A stretch of 64,000 nt of DNA from Shinisaurus crocodilurus (Eukaryota > Chordata > Lepidosauria > Squamata > Shinisauridae), in NCBI GenBank assembly GCA_021292165.1, contig CM037885.1, forward strand, positions 10,225,042-10,289,041, in the 5' to 3' direction. Shown here one piece after another: positions 12,674 through 24,322 of this stretch. Made by a program: the position numbers and the translations under genes. How positions within the stretch are numbered: position 1 is the first letter of the stretch; each line of letters starts with the position of its first letter. A model generated the notes under the pieces. That model was not told the origin of the DNA and did no database searches. It was given only the letters and a program-made list of their open reading frames with translations.

Positions 12674-12804
12674 CAGTGTTCTCCAACCTTGGGTCCCCAG
12701 ATGTTTTTGGCCCACAACTCCCAGCATGCCCCAGCTATGCTGGCTGGGGCATGCTGGGAGTTGTGGGCCAAAAACATCTGGGGACCCAAGGTTGGAGAAC
12801 ACTG
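12674..12804. mobile_element. Palindromic hAT MITE
   Basis: 131 bp, near-perfect inverted repeat centred on GGCTGGGGCATG, ends CAGTGTTCTCCAACC and its complement. Flanked by perfect 8-bp duplications CTCTAATC (12666-12673 and 12805-12812), diagnostic of hAT transposition. Confidence 0.92.
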
Positions 12805-12944
12805 CTCTAATCCCTTTGTTAGACTAACTCAAAGATCACAAAAATGTGTAAAAAATTAAAAAAAAAAATTGTGAAGGAGAGACAGATGACAAATCTGAGT
12901 AGGGTGAGGGATCCAGTTTCAGGGAAGATGAAGGTAGTATGCTT

Positions 12945-13105
12945 CTTTATATCAGTTGCTGGGGAACATGGCTGGGAGGGTGCTGTTGCACTCATGTCCT
13001 CCTTGTGGCCTTCCCACAGGCAGCTGGTTGGCCACTGTGTGAACAGAATGCTGGACTTGATAGGCCTTTGGTCTCATTGAGCGTGGCTCTTCTTATGACC
13101 CTATG
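12945..13105 (+). mobile_element. CR1/L3-like LINE 3' end
   Basis: Sense-oriented 3' end: CAGTTGCTGGGGAACATGG, GGTTGGCCACTGTGTGAACA, then TGGCTCTTCTTATG. About 160 nt. Confidence 0.8.
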
Positions 13106-13905
13106 GATTGATTGGGGTTCCTGGCCACCTTGTGACCTTCGGGTCTGTTCAGGGATTATTTGAACCCAGGTCTCCCACATCGGATCTCAGCGCACTAGCT
13201 CTGCACTGGGTGTGGAAAAAATGGGTAGTGTGAAGGGCCCCAGTCCAAGGGAAAAATTGTGGCATGCAGGCCTTGGCGTTCCCTGCACAAGAGATTGGCA
13301 GCGTTGGAAAAACAGGCGAGAAGGAGAGCTGGGTAGAAACTTGCCAGAAATAGGTGAAACAGGCATTATTGGGGAGGGGGAGACAAGCTGAGGGAGGCTG
13401 TTGTTGAGCTTCTTTTAGCAGGAATGTAACTGCTGTAGTGATGAAAGTGGGCTGTTCTCCGTCTCTGTCGCCCACCACTTCCCATCCCTATAAGAGGAAG
13501 CAACAGCCGCTTTTTGCTACCTCAGCAGATTCTACGCTAGCTGCAATGATGGAGGGAAAGCACAGTGTAATTCTTAACGCTGACTGAACTTGTGGGCAGC
13601 AGGGCAAGAGGCACAACGAGGATGGTAAAGAAAGTCGGGGGCTGTGTGGGTAGGGTAAGGCTTTGGCTGTGCAGGGAGCATCGGGAAGAGGTTTGACGTG
13701 TGTTGCATTTTCCTGACAGCCCCAGAGGGTCCTTCTCTGTCCCTCGAGGTTCTGCTTATGTTGTCTTTGAGTGTCTCTTGATTCCGTTTTGCTTCCATTT
13801 TGCACATCCTACTGCACCAACCTCCTCAGGGACTCCTGTGTTTTGCAGAAACCTCAACTGGATCCTTTCAGGCCCAGTTACTTCCCTGTTCCAAACTGCT
13901 GGCTT

Positions 13906-14050
13906 GTCTTTATATTAGAAACGCTGAAGGTTAATTTTAGATGCGCTAGGTAAAGAGCCAATAGAAATCAAAAGAGCCAACTTGGTTTCTATTGACTCTT
14001 TACCTAGTGCAACACCTAAAATTAATCTCCAGTTTTGCTAATATAAAGAC
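13906..14050. repeat. Long inverted repeat (hairpin)
   Basis: Arms 13906-13967 and 13986-14050, starting GTCTTTATATTAG and ending CTAATATAAAGAC, about 60 pairs with few mismatches and an 18-nt loop. Probably a MITE with decayed ends. Confidence 0.75.
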
Positions 14051-14451
14051 TACCACATGGCCTTTTTCTTCTGCTCTCAGACTCACAAGAGACCTGTGTG
14101 TTTAACGTAACTACTAGAACAGCTAGCTTTATATGTAAATCTCTCTCTCTCCCCCCCCCCCCCCGCCCTGCCCTGTATCTTTGTCCCAGTAGCCCTTGGT
14201 GCAACCTAGAGGCTGCAATTGTATGCACACTTATCTGGGAATAAGCTTCATTGAACACAGCGGAACTTGCTTCCAGCTAAACATACAGAAGCTTGTGCTG
14301 GAAAGTTCTTTTGCACCTAGCATAGTTTAATCTACGGTACTTAAGGCTGCACTCTTCATCCCAGAAGGGTCCCAGAGTGGCTTACATATGATAAAAAACA
14401 ACATTTTTTGATCGGGTAACCTCTCTTGTGGACTGTGGGACTGCTGTGGAC

Positions 14452-14626
14452 ATAGATTTCATAGATCATAGAGTTGGAAGGAGCCTACAAGGCCATCGAG
14501 TCCAACCCCCTGCTCAATGCCGGAAACTAGAGGAGGGGTCTCCCATCCAAGTAATAACCAGGCTTGACCCTGCTTAGCTTTCCACACTCAGACAAGCTGA
14601 GCCAGCGTGAACCACAGGCCTGTGTG
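14452..14626 (-). mobile_element. 5S rRNA-derived SINE, antisense, inside CR1 copy 2
   Basis: Same structure as 7309-7478, from ATAGATTTCATAGATCATAG to GAACCACAGGCCTG; it interrupts the reverse-transcriptase region of the CR1. Confidence 0.85.
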
Positions 14627-14636
14627 TAATAATATA

Positions 14637-14887
14637 CAGTCATGCCTTGGATTGAGAGCATAATTCGTTCTGGAAACGTGCTTGTAATCCAAAACACTCT
14701 TATATCAAAACGAAATCCCCCCCAAAAAAATTTGTTCAGAGATTTTTAATTTAAGCCGTACTACAGTACTTGTATTGCAAGACGTCGCTTGTATATCAAG
14801 TAAAAAATAAATAAATAAATATTTAAAAATTTGCTTGTCTTGCAAAACGCTCTCAAACCAAGTTACTTGCAATCCAAGGTATTACTG
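14637..14887. mobile_element. Pogo/Tigger-like MITE inside CR1 copy 2
   Basis: 251 bp, CAGTCATGCCTTGGATTG left end and GCAATCCAAGGTATTACTG right end, TA on both sides. Same family as 3137-3407. Confidence 0.86.
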
Positions 14888-17304
14888 TATCTTGACTTCA
14901 GCAAGGCTTTCAACAAAGTGTCCCATGATATCCTGATTAGCAAAGTAGCTAAAAGTGGGCTAGATGGAACAACTATCAGGTGGATCCACGGTTGGCAACA
15001 GAATCGGACTCAAAGCGTGCTTATCAATGGCACCTTCTCAAACTGGGGAGAAGTAACGAGTGGGGTACTGCAGGGTGCAGTCCTGGGCCCAGTGCCCTTC
15101 AACATATTTATTAATGACTTGGATGAGGAGATGCAGGGGATGCTTATCAAATTTGGAGGTGACACAAAATTGGGTGGAATAGCTAATACCCTGGAAGACA
15201 GAAACAAAATTCAAAGTGATCTTGATAGACTGGAGCTCTGGGCTGAAAACAACAGAATGAAATTTAATAGGGATAAATGCCAAGTGCTGCACCTAGGGAA
15301 AGGAAACCAAATGCATAGTTACAGAATGGGGGACACTTGGCTCAACAGTACTACAAGTGAGAAGGATCTTGGAATTGTTGTAGATCACAAGCTGAATATG
15401 AGCCAGCAATGTGATATGGCTGCAAAAAAAGGCAAATGCAGTTTTGGGCTGCATTAATAGAAGTACAGCTTCCAGATCACGTGAAGTACTAGTTCCCCTC
15501 TACTCAGCACTGGTTAGGCCTCATCTTGAGTACTGTGTCCAGTTCTGGGCATCACACTTTAAGAAGGATGTAGATAAACTGGAAAGGTTTCAGAGAAGGG
15601 CAACAAAGATTATCAGGGGACTAGAAACAAAGCCCTATGAGGAGAGACTGAAGGAACTGGGCATGTTTCGTCTTCAGGAGAGAAGACTGAGGGGAGATAT
15701 GATTGCACTCTTCTAGTACTTGAAAGGTTGTCACACATAGGAAGGCCAGGATCTCGTATCGATCATCCCAGATTGCAGTACACGGAATAATGGGCTTCAG
15801 TTACAGGAAGCCAGATTCCTCCTAAACATCAGGAAAAATTTCCTGACTCTTAGAGCAATACGACAATGGAACCAACTACCTAGGGAGGTCGTGGGCTCTC
15901 CCACACTGGAGGCATTCAAGATGCAACTGGACACCTGTCAGGGATGCTTTAACTTGGATTCCTGCCCATAGGCTTACAATCGAAAAGATACAACACAAAA
16001 GGAAAAACTGATGGGGAGGGAAGAGGAAAAATAAATTCAGTCACCAATTCTTAAAGTGAAATAGTAGTTCATATAATAATGACCACCTGGAGATGGTTCA
16101 GAGAGAGGAGGAGTCTGAGGGAACTGGTGTTTGAGCAGAGCTGATGGAATGGACCAGCTTCCCATCTCCCTCTGCTGGAGCCTGCTGGAAGTAATGAGTA
16201 AGTTCTATTAAACTCTGTGGGGCTTGCTGCTGACTAAACATGTTTAGGATCGCACAACACCACCTGCACTCTGTCTGAAGTCTGTTACAAAGTGCAGCCT
16301 GAGGCATTTCCTTTGTGCCCCGCTTTTGCCCTCCTCCACTGGTTTACTTAACATCTAGCCTGAAATAGAGTTTTGGAGAACTCAATATTTGCTCACTATT
16401 TTGTGACATTGTAGTTGGTCTGAATAATGGTATTACCCTACTGTGGCTTTTGGATCTCCCCCTACCCCTTAATGGAATAACATACCTGCCTACTAACCAT
16501 TTTCAACCTCTGATCTGCTTGGTCTTTTGTTCATCCAGCCATGGGAGTTACTAGAATGGCAGAAGAGTACGGTAAGTTTTTCCTTTCTTTTGTTTTGCAT
16601 GGAGAAGGGCGATTTCAATCCACATACATAGGTGTGATGAATGACTCCAGGTTAATTCTTGGGATTTTAATTCCAGTGCATGGATAATGCTTTCACAATA
16701 TTGGGAAAGCAATATCCACAGTGTGGAATTGAAGGCCATTTCATGCATTGGGCTGGATCCAGATTTAGTCATTGAATCGACCTGGTGAAATCAGTGGGAC
16801 TTAAGTAAGTCAACTAACTTAAGTCCCATTGAATTCAATGGGTCCACTCCAAGTTTGACTAAGTTAAGGATCCCACCTGCTGTGGGGTGTGTGTGTTAGG
16901 TGTACACCTTACATTTTTAAAGTGTACGCCTAAAAACGTAACTTGCGAATGAGATAGACACAGATTTGGAAATGTGCATCATACAGAGAAACGGAATTTG
17001 CCATTGCTCCCTGTCCAGGGTACATGCAGAAGGAACCCCAGGTTTCCTGCCACGTAAGGTGTGGAAAGGAGCGGAGATAGAACCAGATCTATATTGGTCC
17101 CAGTTGAGAGGGAGGCTGATCAGAACTGGTGTTGCTAGACATTTTCTTTTCAAGGACAGAAAATCCAAATGCCCTCTGCAGCCTCCCTCCATGCTCCCAC
17201 AACATTTTTTTAAAAACAATTTGCTACCCCTTAATGGTTGTCAGAATCTGCCTGTGGGGGGAGGGGGGGAGCTGCCTCACCCTGTCTAGTGGTAGGGAGG
17301 CATC

Positions 17305-17425
17305 CAGCCTTCCTCAACCTGGAGCCCTCCAGATGTGTTGGGGTAGGCCTCCCATAATCCCAGTTGGCCATGCTGATGGAAGCTATGGCCCAACACATCT
17401 GGAAGGCACCAGGTCCGGGAAGACT
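17305..17425. mobile_element. Decayed palindromic hAT MITE
   Basis: CAGCCTTCCTCAACC left end, CCAGATGTGTTGGGG, then CCAACACATCTGGAAGG; right end degraded. Confidence 0.7.
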
Positions 17426-17763
17426 TTCTGAGACGAATATTCTTTGATGAAATACCCTTCAGGTTAGGGTTGGGCCACGGTGACAGTTTGAATCCCACCC
17501 TTGGCAAATCCCAGCCTGGTCAAGCCGAACGTTGAAGTGGGCAGGAATTTGAAGCGTGGGAACCGAGCAGCCCTACAAGGGGGCAGTAAGAGTAAGGTGG
17601 GCCCATGAATCATGGCCATAAATGTAGGACATTTGCCCCTGGCATGATTAAGGGGGGGTGGGCTTTGAAGGCCTTGACAACAGGTGAAATCAAAAATATC
17701 ATGGCGGCATTTGTGAGGTTTTCATTTTGGGAGAGTTCACTTGCCTGTGGGGAATTATTAGGG

Positions 17764-17901
17764 CAGCCTTCCCCAACCCGGCGCCCTCCAGACGTGTTGG
17801 ACTACAACTCCCATCACCCCCAGCCAGCAGCTATGCTGCTGGTTGGGGTGATGGGAGTTGTAGTCCAAGACGTCTGGAGGGCGTCGGGTTGGGGAAGGCT
17901 G
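17764..17901. mobile_element. Palindromic hAT MITE, CAGCCTTCCCC subfamily
   Basis: 138 bp near-perfect palindrome (CAGCCTTCCCCAACC ends, ACTACAACTCCCATCA inside); flanks TATTAGGG and TGCTAGGG (6 of 8). Confidence 0.85.
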
Positions 17902-18680
17902 TGCTAGGGTAAGAATATGCTGTTTTGAAGAAGGGTGTTATCGGAATCGTAAAAGGCACGGTGATGGGCTGACGATTGAAGGGAATTCTGGAAATGTGGG
18001 TAGAAAAACAAGCTTCCCTTCCCTTTTCGCATCCACTTCTTGGTTGCTGGCGCTAATGTTTTGCTACCTGATCCTACCCGCCTTAAACGCATCCCGCCCA
18101 CTGCCCAGGGTCAAATGCAGCCCCCCTCCCCGCTCACTTTCCAGCTCCAAAATGCATCAAGCTCATCAGTGCCATTCCCATGGCAACTCATTATGATGTC
18201 AAAGGAGGAGGGACAAATTATCAAGGGATTTAAAGGGACAAAGTGTTCCACAGAAATCCCCCTCCCTTTGTTTGATCTAGCCACAGGCTCCCCCCCCCCC
18301 CCGCCAGTCTCTTCCAGTCGCCCCATCTGTTCTAGAGTGTCCTGGTGTTCCCATCCCCTGTTCCCTTTAATTCTAGATCAATTACTTCTTATTTACTCCA
18401 TAATAACTGCCACCCTCTACTCCCACTGAATAGTACATGTTAGAATGACTGCTCTGTGTGGAAACATGCCTCCACGGGGAGGGCCCCCCCAACCCAAATT
18501 TAGTTTTGCACCCCTGCTCTGAACGTTATGTAGCCCCCTTGTTCATGCGGCCATAACAGCAGTTGCCATGCAGGAAAGGATAGTCAATCTGTGTTAAGTG
18601 ATCTTGAGTACGTGTGTCTACTACTACGGTTGCCCCATTTATTTTCACTGGTAGCCAAAAGAGAGAGAGAGAGGCAGAAA

Positions 18681-18907
18681 GGGTGCTTCCAGACACAGGG
18701 CTCCTAGCACTAACATTCAAAAGGCGTTGTGCAGCTATTCCACCTTTTCCCCCTTAATGGATTTTCTGCAGTAAGAAAAAAGACAGAAGACCCACTGGGA
18801 AAACACGGGAAGGTTACAAATGGAAGAGGACGATGTCTGCACCCCCCTGTAAAATTCCATGAATGAGGCAAGGTGATTGCACAATAAAAGCCTCATCTAA
18901 AAGTACC
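18681..18907. mobile_element. MITE with GGGTGCTTCCAGAC ends
   Basis: Left end GGGTGCTTCCAGACACAGG; right end weak (AAAAGTACCCCC). Shares the GGGAAAACACGGGAAGGTTA and CATGAATGAGGCAAGG blocks with copies near 28690-28830 and 32447-32680. Confidence 0.65.
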
Positions 18908-18914
18908 CCCAATT

Positions 18915-18919
<5 letters not shown>

Positions 18920-18949
<30 letters not shown>
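18920..18949. repeat. (TC)n microsatellite
   Basis: Fifteen TC units beside a MITE end. Confidence 0.95.
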
Positions 18950-18952
<3 letters not shown>

Positions 18953-19478
18953 GACTTCCAGTTCTTTCGGTGCTGCGCCTTCTTTGTTTTGCAGCTGCTC
19001 ACCCTTTTTACTGGCACCGCTCCTGTGCCTTTAATGGCAGACTCGGCATGCAGAAATTAAGCTGGCATTGTCTGTCTGTCCCCCCTCCCCAACATCCCTT
19101 TATCTCCATGCAGGCAGAGCACTAACTGTGTGCCAAACTACTGTTTGCAAGGCACAGGAGCAGGGGCCATAAAAAGAGATGGCAACATGGACCTCCCGGA
19201 ATCCTCAGTGTACAAGTTTGGTTTCCTGGCCTTTCCTCTTTCACCTGGCAGCCTTGACTTCTTGTTCTTGGCTCAGACTCCACCCCCACCCCACCCCCAA
19301 GAATTACTGCCAAATTGGAATAGAGTTGGGGGGGGGGGAAGAGCAGCCTAGCCCACTCCTGTGCCACCTATTCTGTTCGATGTGCAGAAGCCAGCCAGGA
19401 AACTCTTTGTGGCATGGAGCTATACATGGCGGCTTGCTAATTGCTGCAAACTGAGCTGCCATTAAAGGGATAGTGACC

Positions 19479-19770
19479 AGTGTTCTCCAACCTTGGGTCC
19501 CCCCAGATGTTTTTGGCCTACAACTCCCAGCATGCCCCAGCCAGCTACGCTGGGAGCAAAGCCAGCTCAGAATGCAGCCACCGCCTAGAGGGGCATGAAG
19601 TAAGGGGAGATTGCCTGAAGGGCCCATTGTGTAGGACAGTGTTCTCCAACCTTGGGTCCCCAGATGTTTTTGGCCTACATCTCCCAGCATGCCCCCAGCG
19701 TAGCTGGCTGGGGCATGCTGGGAGTTGTAGGCCAAAAACATCTGGGGGGACCCAAGGTTGGAGAACACTG
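19479..19770. mobile_element. Composite hAT element with about 80 bp filler
   Basis: Half palindrome 19479-19555, non-palindromic filler 19556-19636, then a full palindrome 19637-19770. GGATAGTG occurs at 19469-19476 (2 nt from the left end) and at 19771-19778; the inner palindrome has no duplication of its own. Confidence 0.7.
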
Positions 19771-20079
19771 GGATAGTGGGACAGCGACAGGATCCAGGTT
19801 CAAAAGCTGGCAACCCTACATTGGAGGCAGCCTGGGGCAGGCCGTGTGATGGAGGGAGGAGCTTGGGTTGCTTGGCCCCCTCTTTCTTGACAGAGCATCT
19901 GTGTGACTCTTTAACAGATGCACGTCAGTCCTTTGGAGAGGTAGTGATGAGGAAGGTCTCACTTGCAGGTGTTGGGTCGCAGGAACCCTGCCATGCTGCA
20001 CCAGGGAAACATTTACAGTGGGGCTCACCACTTAGTAAGCGTGTATAAAGTGGCAGGCGTAGGCAGCAATCCTATACAT

Positions 20080-20218
20080 CAGCCTTTTCCCAACCTGGGG
20101 TCCCCTCCAGATGTGTTGGAGGGCATCCCAGCATCCCCCGCCAGCATGCCACTGGGAGCTGTAGTCCAAGACAACCGGGACGGGAGCCTACCAGGTTGGG
20201 GAAGGCTGCTATGCACAC
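20080..20218. mobile_element. Palindromic hAT MITE, CAGCCTTCCCC subfamily
   Basis: Ends CAGCCTTTTCCCAACC and its complement; flanks CTATACAT and CTATGCAC (6 of 8). Inserted in an older repeat with TCAGTGGGACTTACTTCTG. Confidence 0.8.
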
Positions 20219-20483
20219 CCGAGAGGAAATCCCGTTGAAGTCAGTGGGACTTACTTCTGAGGGAGACCCTGCATAGATAGGATTACTCTGTTAAGGACTT
20301 AGCTGCTCCTTCTCTTCTGTGCTCTTCTTACAGTTGCCATTGTTTTTACTTACCGTAAGTGTTTTGTCTTTTAATTCGCTGTTTTAATTGTTGGTGAACT
20401 TGGATGCTTTATTGATGTCTCTGGTTGTGCTTGTGAATCACTTCCGAGCAACAGGCGAAGCAGGATAATAAATATTTTAATCA

Positions 20484-20775
20484 GAGGTGTGGGCAAATGA
20501 CAGGGAGCCAACGGCAGAAGGGTTGGTCGCGGCTAAAATATTAAAAATGCAGGCATATTGCAGCTTAAAACTCTTACTGTCAGTAACTAAGCCTTAGGAG
20601 AGGCAATTCAGTCTTTTAGAATGGGGGGAAATGGCACAAAAACTGGGAAAGCACCAAATGATCTGTGGTTGGGGGAAAGGGGATGGTACCACAGATAGGG
20701 GGTCCGGCCCTATGGGCAACCCCTGGGGGTCCAGATTTGCCCCCCCCCCCCCCCGGTCTGAGATTCCCCGGACCT
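20484..20775 (-). mobile_element. hAT-like element related to 23358-23732, antisense
   Basis: Shares TAACTAAGCCTTAGGAGAGG and GGTCCAGATTTGCCCCC; borders approximate. Confidence 0.7.
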
Positions 20776-21295
20776 GATTTTAATAAATATAGCTTTGTTG
20801 TTGTTTCTAAAAAAAAAAAACTATTAAGGGGAGTGCAGAAGAGAACAAAGAATTTGGACAAAAGAAGCTACTACTCATTGTTATAAGAAAAGACCCTTTA
20901 AATATCAATATCTACCTCTATATATCTATATTTATATTGTGTCACAGTAGAAACAAAATAAACAAGGACCAAACTAGATGTTACAGAGGAACTATGTGAA
21001 TAGTCTCCTGATTTGTGTCTTTAATGGAAAACAATCGCAAGAGGCTACCAGTCTGAGCAGAGGAAGTAGCAAGTCCCGGCTGCTTAACTCTTCCCTTCCA
21101 TGCAGTTTGTCTGCTAAAAATACACCTCCCCACAGCTGCTTTCACAGCTATGGGGGAGGAGATAAAGGGAATCTTGTCCCTTGAGAGAAGGAAAGTTGCT
21201 TGGGGGTAATCTTTAGTGGACAAATAACAGAGAGGGAGTTAAGCTGTTGTTATCTCCCCCCCCCCTCATTTTTTGGGCTCATATTAGTAGCCATC

Positions 21296-21455
21296 TAGAT
21301 CATAGCGTTGGAAGGGGCCTACAAGGCCATCAAGTCCAACCCCCTGCTCAATGCAGGAAACTAGAGGAGGGGTCTCCCATCCAAGTAATAACCAGGCCTG
21401 ACCCTGCTTAGCTTTCCACACTCAGACAAGCTGAGCCAGCGTGAGCCACAGGCCT
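21296..21455 (-). mobile_element. 5S rRNA-derived SINE, antisense
   Basis: AGATCATAGCGTTGGAAGG, CR1 block, CATCCAAGTAATAACCAGGC, GACCCTGCTTAGCTTTCC, ending GAGCCACAGGCC. Confidence 0.85.
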
Positions 21456-22597
21456 ATTTAACTGTTTAAGCTTTTCACTTTTAAGAAATGTGCCCTTAAC
21501 TTGCAGCCCTTCAGTTGAAAATCTCCCCTTACCTAATTAATCAATTAAAACTGCAGTTGATTGTAGTAGCCTGCATTGTTGGAACTCACCTGTTGATTAA
21601 CACCACCACCACCACCAGCTCTGGATGTCATCTTCTCCTTCCAGCAACCCAAGAATCCATTTAGGAGTCACTGGGATAGAGCGAGAGACCCCTTTTTTGC
21701 TTTGAATCCTGCAGGTGAGCCTGACAGGATGCTCCTGCTACTGTCCTCTGCTATGTTCTCCTCGCTCCCCAGGCTCTTGAGCAAAGCAGCTCCGGCTGCG
21801 CGTTCTCCTCTGCCCTCTCTCCTTGCATGTCTGTGTCTTGCTTCGCGGGCTGTGCCTGGCTAATGAGCCAGCAAATGCAGACTCCTGTTAAGCGGTTTGG
21901 CGCATCCAGGACTTTTCTGTGGTATTAAATCCAGAGCATAGATCTGTGGGCAGGAGAGGCCAGGAACAGTAGGAAAGTGCTACCTACTCTGCCGACCGGG
22001 GGTCACGGTAGATGAATCTCCATCTAGCCAGGCTGACCCCCTTCCCTTGTCCCTCTGTACCCAGGAAGGATTTGTTTGTACTGGCTCTGAGTATCAGGGC
22101 CACTCGGGGAGATGTGTGGCCTCCACTGGAGAGCACATTTTGATGCATGAGGGTCCATGGCAAAGGCACCATAGGATACCCAGCCAAAAAAAAGAGGGAA
22201 CAAACAACAGCAAAGGCCAGAATGAGATGGTGTCATTATCACATAATATTGTGCATGGGAGAGAAGGGTTTTGATGGAAAAGGCCTGGGATTTTCAAAGC
22301 AGTGGGCAGAAACTCAATTACAGGATTTCTGTGGGGGCGGGGGGCAGTTAAATAGGAGAGGGTACCAAGCCAGACCTATTTGATCAGGCACTAGTGTCCC
22401 ATTGCCAGGACCTGCTCTTCCCGCCACTGGCGCACAGATGCTGGAGAATGCAGCCACCCGAACTCCCAATGCAACTGAAGGAAGTGAGCACAGCTGCTTC
22501 CCTCCCTGGGGAAGGAAGGGCAGGTAGAGCCTGAATGCCTCCAGCCCACACAGGCACAGTCCACTCCAGAGACTGCAGAGGCAGTCAGGGATCGTAG

Positions 22598-22690
22598 TCA
22601 TAGAATCATAGAAAAGTAGAGTTGGAAGGGGCCTACCAGGCCATCGAGTCCAACCCCCTGCTGAATGCAGGAATCCAGGTCAAGCTCGGT
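22598..22690 (-). mobile_element. CR1 LINE 3' tail
   Basis: Antisense tail beginning CATAGAATCATAGAAAAGTA and ending at CAGGAATCCAGGTCAAGC. No 5S-like head, so this is the LINE rather than the SINE. Confidence 0.75.
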
Positions 22691-22899
22691 GGTCGCATAA
22701 CTAGGGGCTCCATGCATCCAGACTGGTCACACATTGCAGAGGCTCCAGCTACGGTGTAGAAATGGGCATAGAGTGCCCCAAGTGCCAGTTAGCCCCGGGC
22801 CCCATTCAGACCGCGTGGAGCCTTTTCTGCATTGGCACCAATTCTACAAAATGGTCTTCCTAGGAAAGACAGACCATCAGGCCACCTCACTAGTGCCCT

Positions 22900-23142
22900 G
22901 TTGTTTAGCAAGGCCCTTTGGAATGAATTGCTTGGTCTCTGCCTGTCTGTCTATATATCTAGATACTGCTCTGTATTGTTGTTGTTATTATTATTATTGT
23001 TGTTGTTATTGTTTTGAAAATTGTATTTTAAATGTGATTTTAATTGTGATTTTAGTATTTGTATGGAAACCACTGAGGGATTTTTAAAATATTTAGCGGT
23101 ATAGAAATAGGACAAATAATAAATAAATAAATAAATAAATTC
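22900..23142 (+). mobile_element. LINE 3' end with TAAA tail
   Basis: AGCAAGGCCCTTTGGAATGA, a GTT/ATT microsatellite, GGAAACCACTGAGGGATTTT, TAGCGGTATAGAAATAGGAC then (AATA)n. Similar 3' ends occur at about 20390-20480, 24890-25090, 33570-33765 and 42500-42600. Confidence 0.55.
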
Positions 23143-23357
23143 TGAATGGATTGCTTGATATGTGCTGCTGCTTCTTTTATGGTTGTTAGGCTGCTTGTTA
23201 TTACTGGCTCTTAAGATTTTGATTGTATGGTTTTATCCATGAATGTGCATGGCAGACGCACCATCAGGGCCGGCCCTACCATTATGCAGGCTGATGCGCC
23301 CGTATCAGGTGGCGGAGCAGGAAGACCGGTGAATTTCCTGTTGTCTGACCTCTAGCA

Positions 23358-23732
23358 CAGCGGTGGAGACTCTTAGGCCCAGGGGCCAAATCTAGCCCTC
23401 CTGGGGCCCCAGTTCAGCCATCTGGGAGTCCCCAGAGGGCCACACCCTCTTCCACTGGCCCCACCCACTTTCCCCCAACCACCAATTGTTTGGTGGTTTC
23501 CTGGCTTTTGCGCATTCCCCCCATCCCCCCCATTCTAAAAGATTGAAATTCCACTCCTAAGCCTTCATTAGTGGCAGTAAGAACTTTCAGCTGCAATGTG
23601 CTGGAGAGTTATTGCTGTTTTTTTGTATTTTGGCCCTGCCCCTTTTGCCCTGCGCATCACTAGACAGCCCCCAAATGCTCCTCCTCTGACGTGGGATTCG
23701 GCCCTTGGGCTGCAAGAGGTTGTGCACCCCTG
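23358..23732 (+). mobile_element. hAT-like element, 375 bp
   Basis: Ends CAGCGGTGG and CACCCCTG; perfect duplication CTCTAGCA (23350-23357, 23733-23740). Related diverged copies: about 10205-10545 (+), 31540-31901 (-, flanks ACGTAGGC and ATGTAGAC), 20484-20775 (-) and 47850-48150 (+). Confidence 0.85.
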
Positions 23733-24265
23733 CTCTAGCATCTGGTACTGCAAAGTATCCTGCCTCTGTACACAAGCATTCTATTCAGTTATCGTGGCTA
23801 ATAGGCATTGACACACCTCGTTCCCCCCTCCATGTATTTGTCGAATCCTTCTTTAAAGCAATCTACGCTAGTTAGTGGGCATCCTTGCATCCCATGGTCA
23901 TGAACTCTAGAAGTTAATCAGGCTGGATTGTGTTTAGGCCTCCCCTGCCACTAGAGTCCTAAAGGGGGTGGTACCCGGAGCCTCGGTCATTGAGTGCCCT
24001 TGTCTTAGGGAGTTGGCAGCGGGAGGGATAAAGGGATGCGTAGCATCCGGGTGCTGGCAATTGAGGGTTATCAGCCTTTCAACCAGCCCCTGAAGTGTCT
24101 TGTTAACAGCAATTCTGAAGCAATGTTAAAGCTCCACACCATGAAAAAAGCTTCACCTTGGTCCCCTTCCAGTGTTCAGTTTGGGGCAAGTGCAGATGCA
24201 TGGGGCTAGCTCTCCAACTGTCCAACAATGAGTCACGTGCTGGCTGTACGCCCTGGCTGACACGT

Positions 24266-24322
24266 GATCGTGATCGACTCGGCCGATCGTGATCGACTCG
24301 GCCGATCGTGATCGACTCGGCC
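24266..24322. repeat. Three perfect 19-bp tandem units, CpG-rich
   Basis: Unit GATCGTGATCGACTCGGCC repeated three times without a difference; CpG is otherwise scarce in this intron. Confidence 0.93.

Larger units (their letters stand above)
14404..15965 (+). mobile_element. CR1 LINE copy 2, split by two nested insertions
   Basis: Closely matches the copy at 10550-11790. It is split after GACTGTGGGACTGCTGTGGACATA by a 5S-like SINE (about 14452-14626) and a pogo/Tigger-like element (14637-14887), then resumes with CTTGACTTCAGCAAGG. The catalytic FADD is FGGD here (about 15152-15163), so both inactivating point changes and a frameshift near 15425 are visible. The 3' tail is cut short. Confidence 0.88.
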
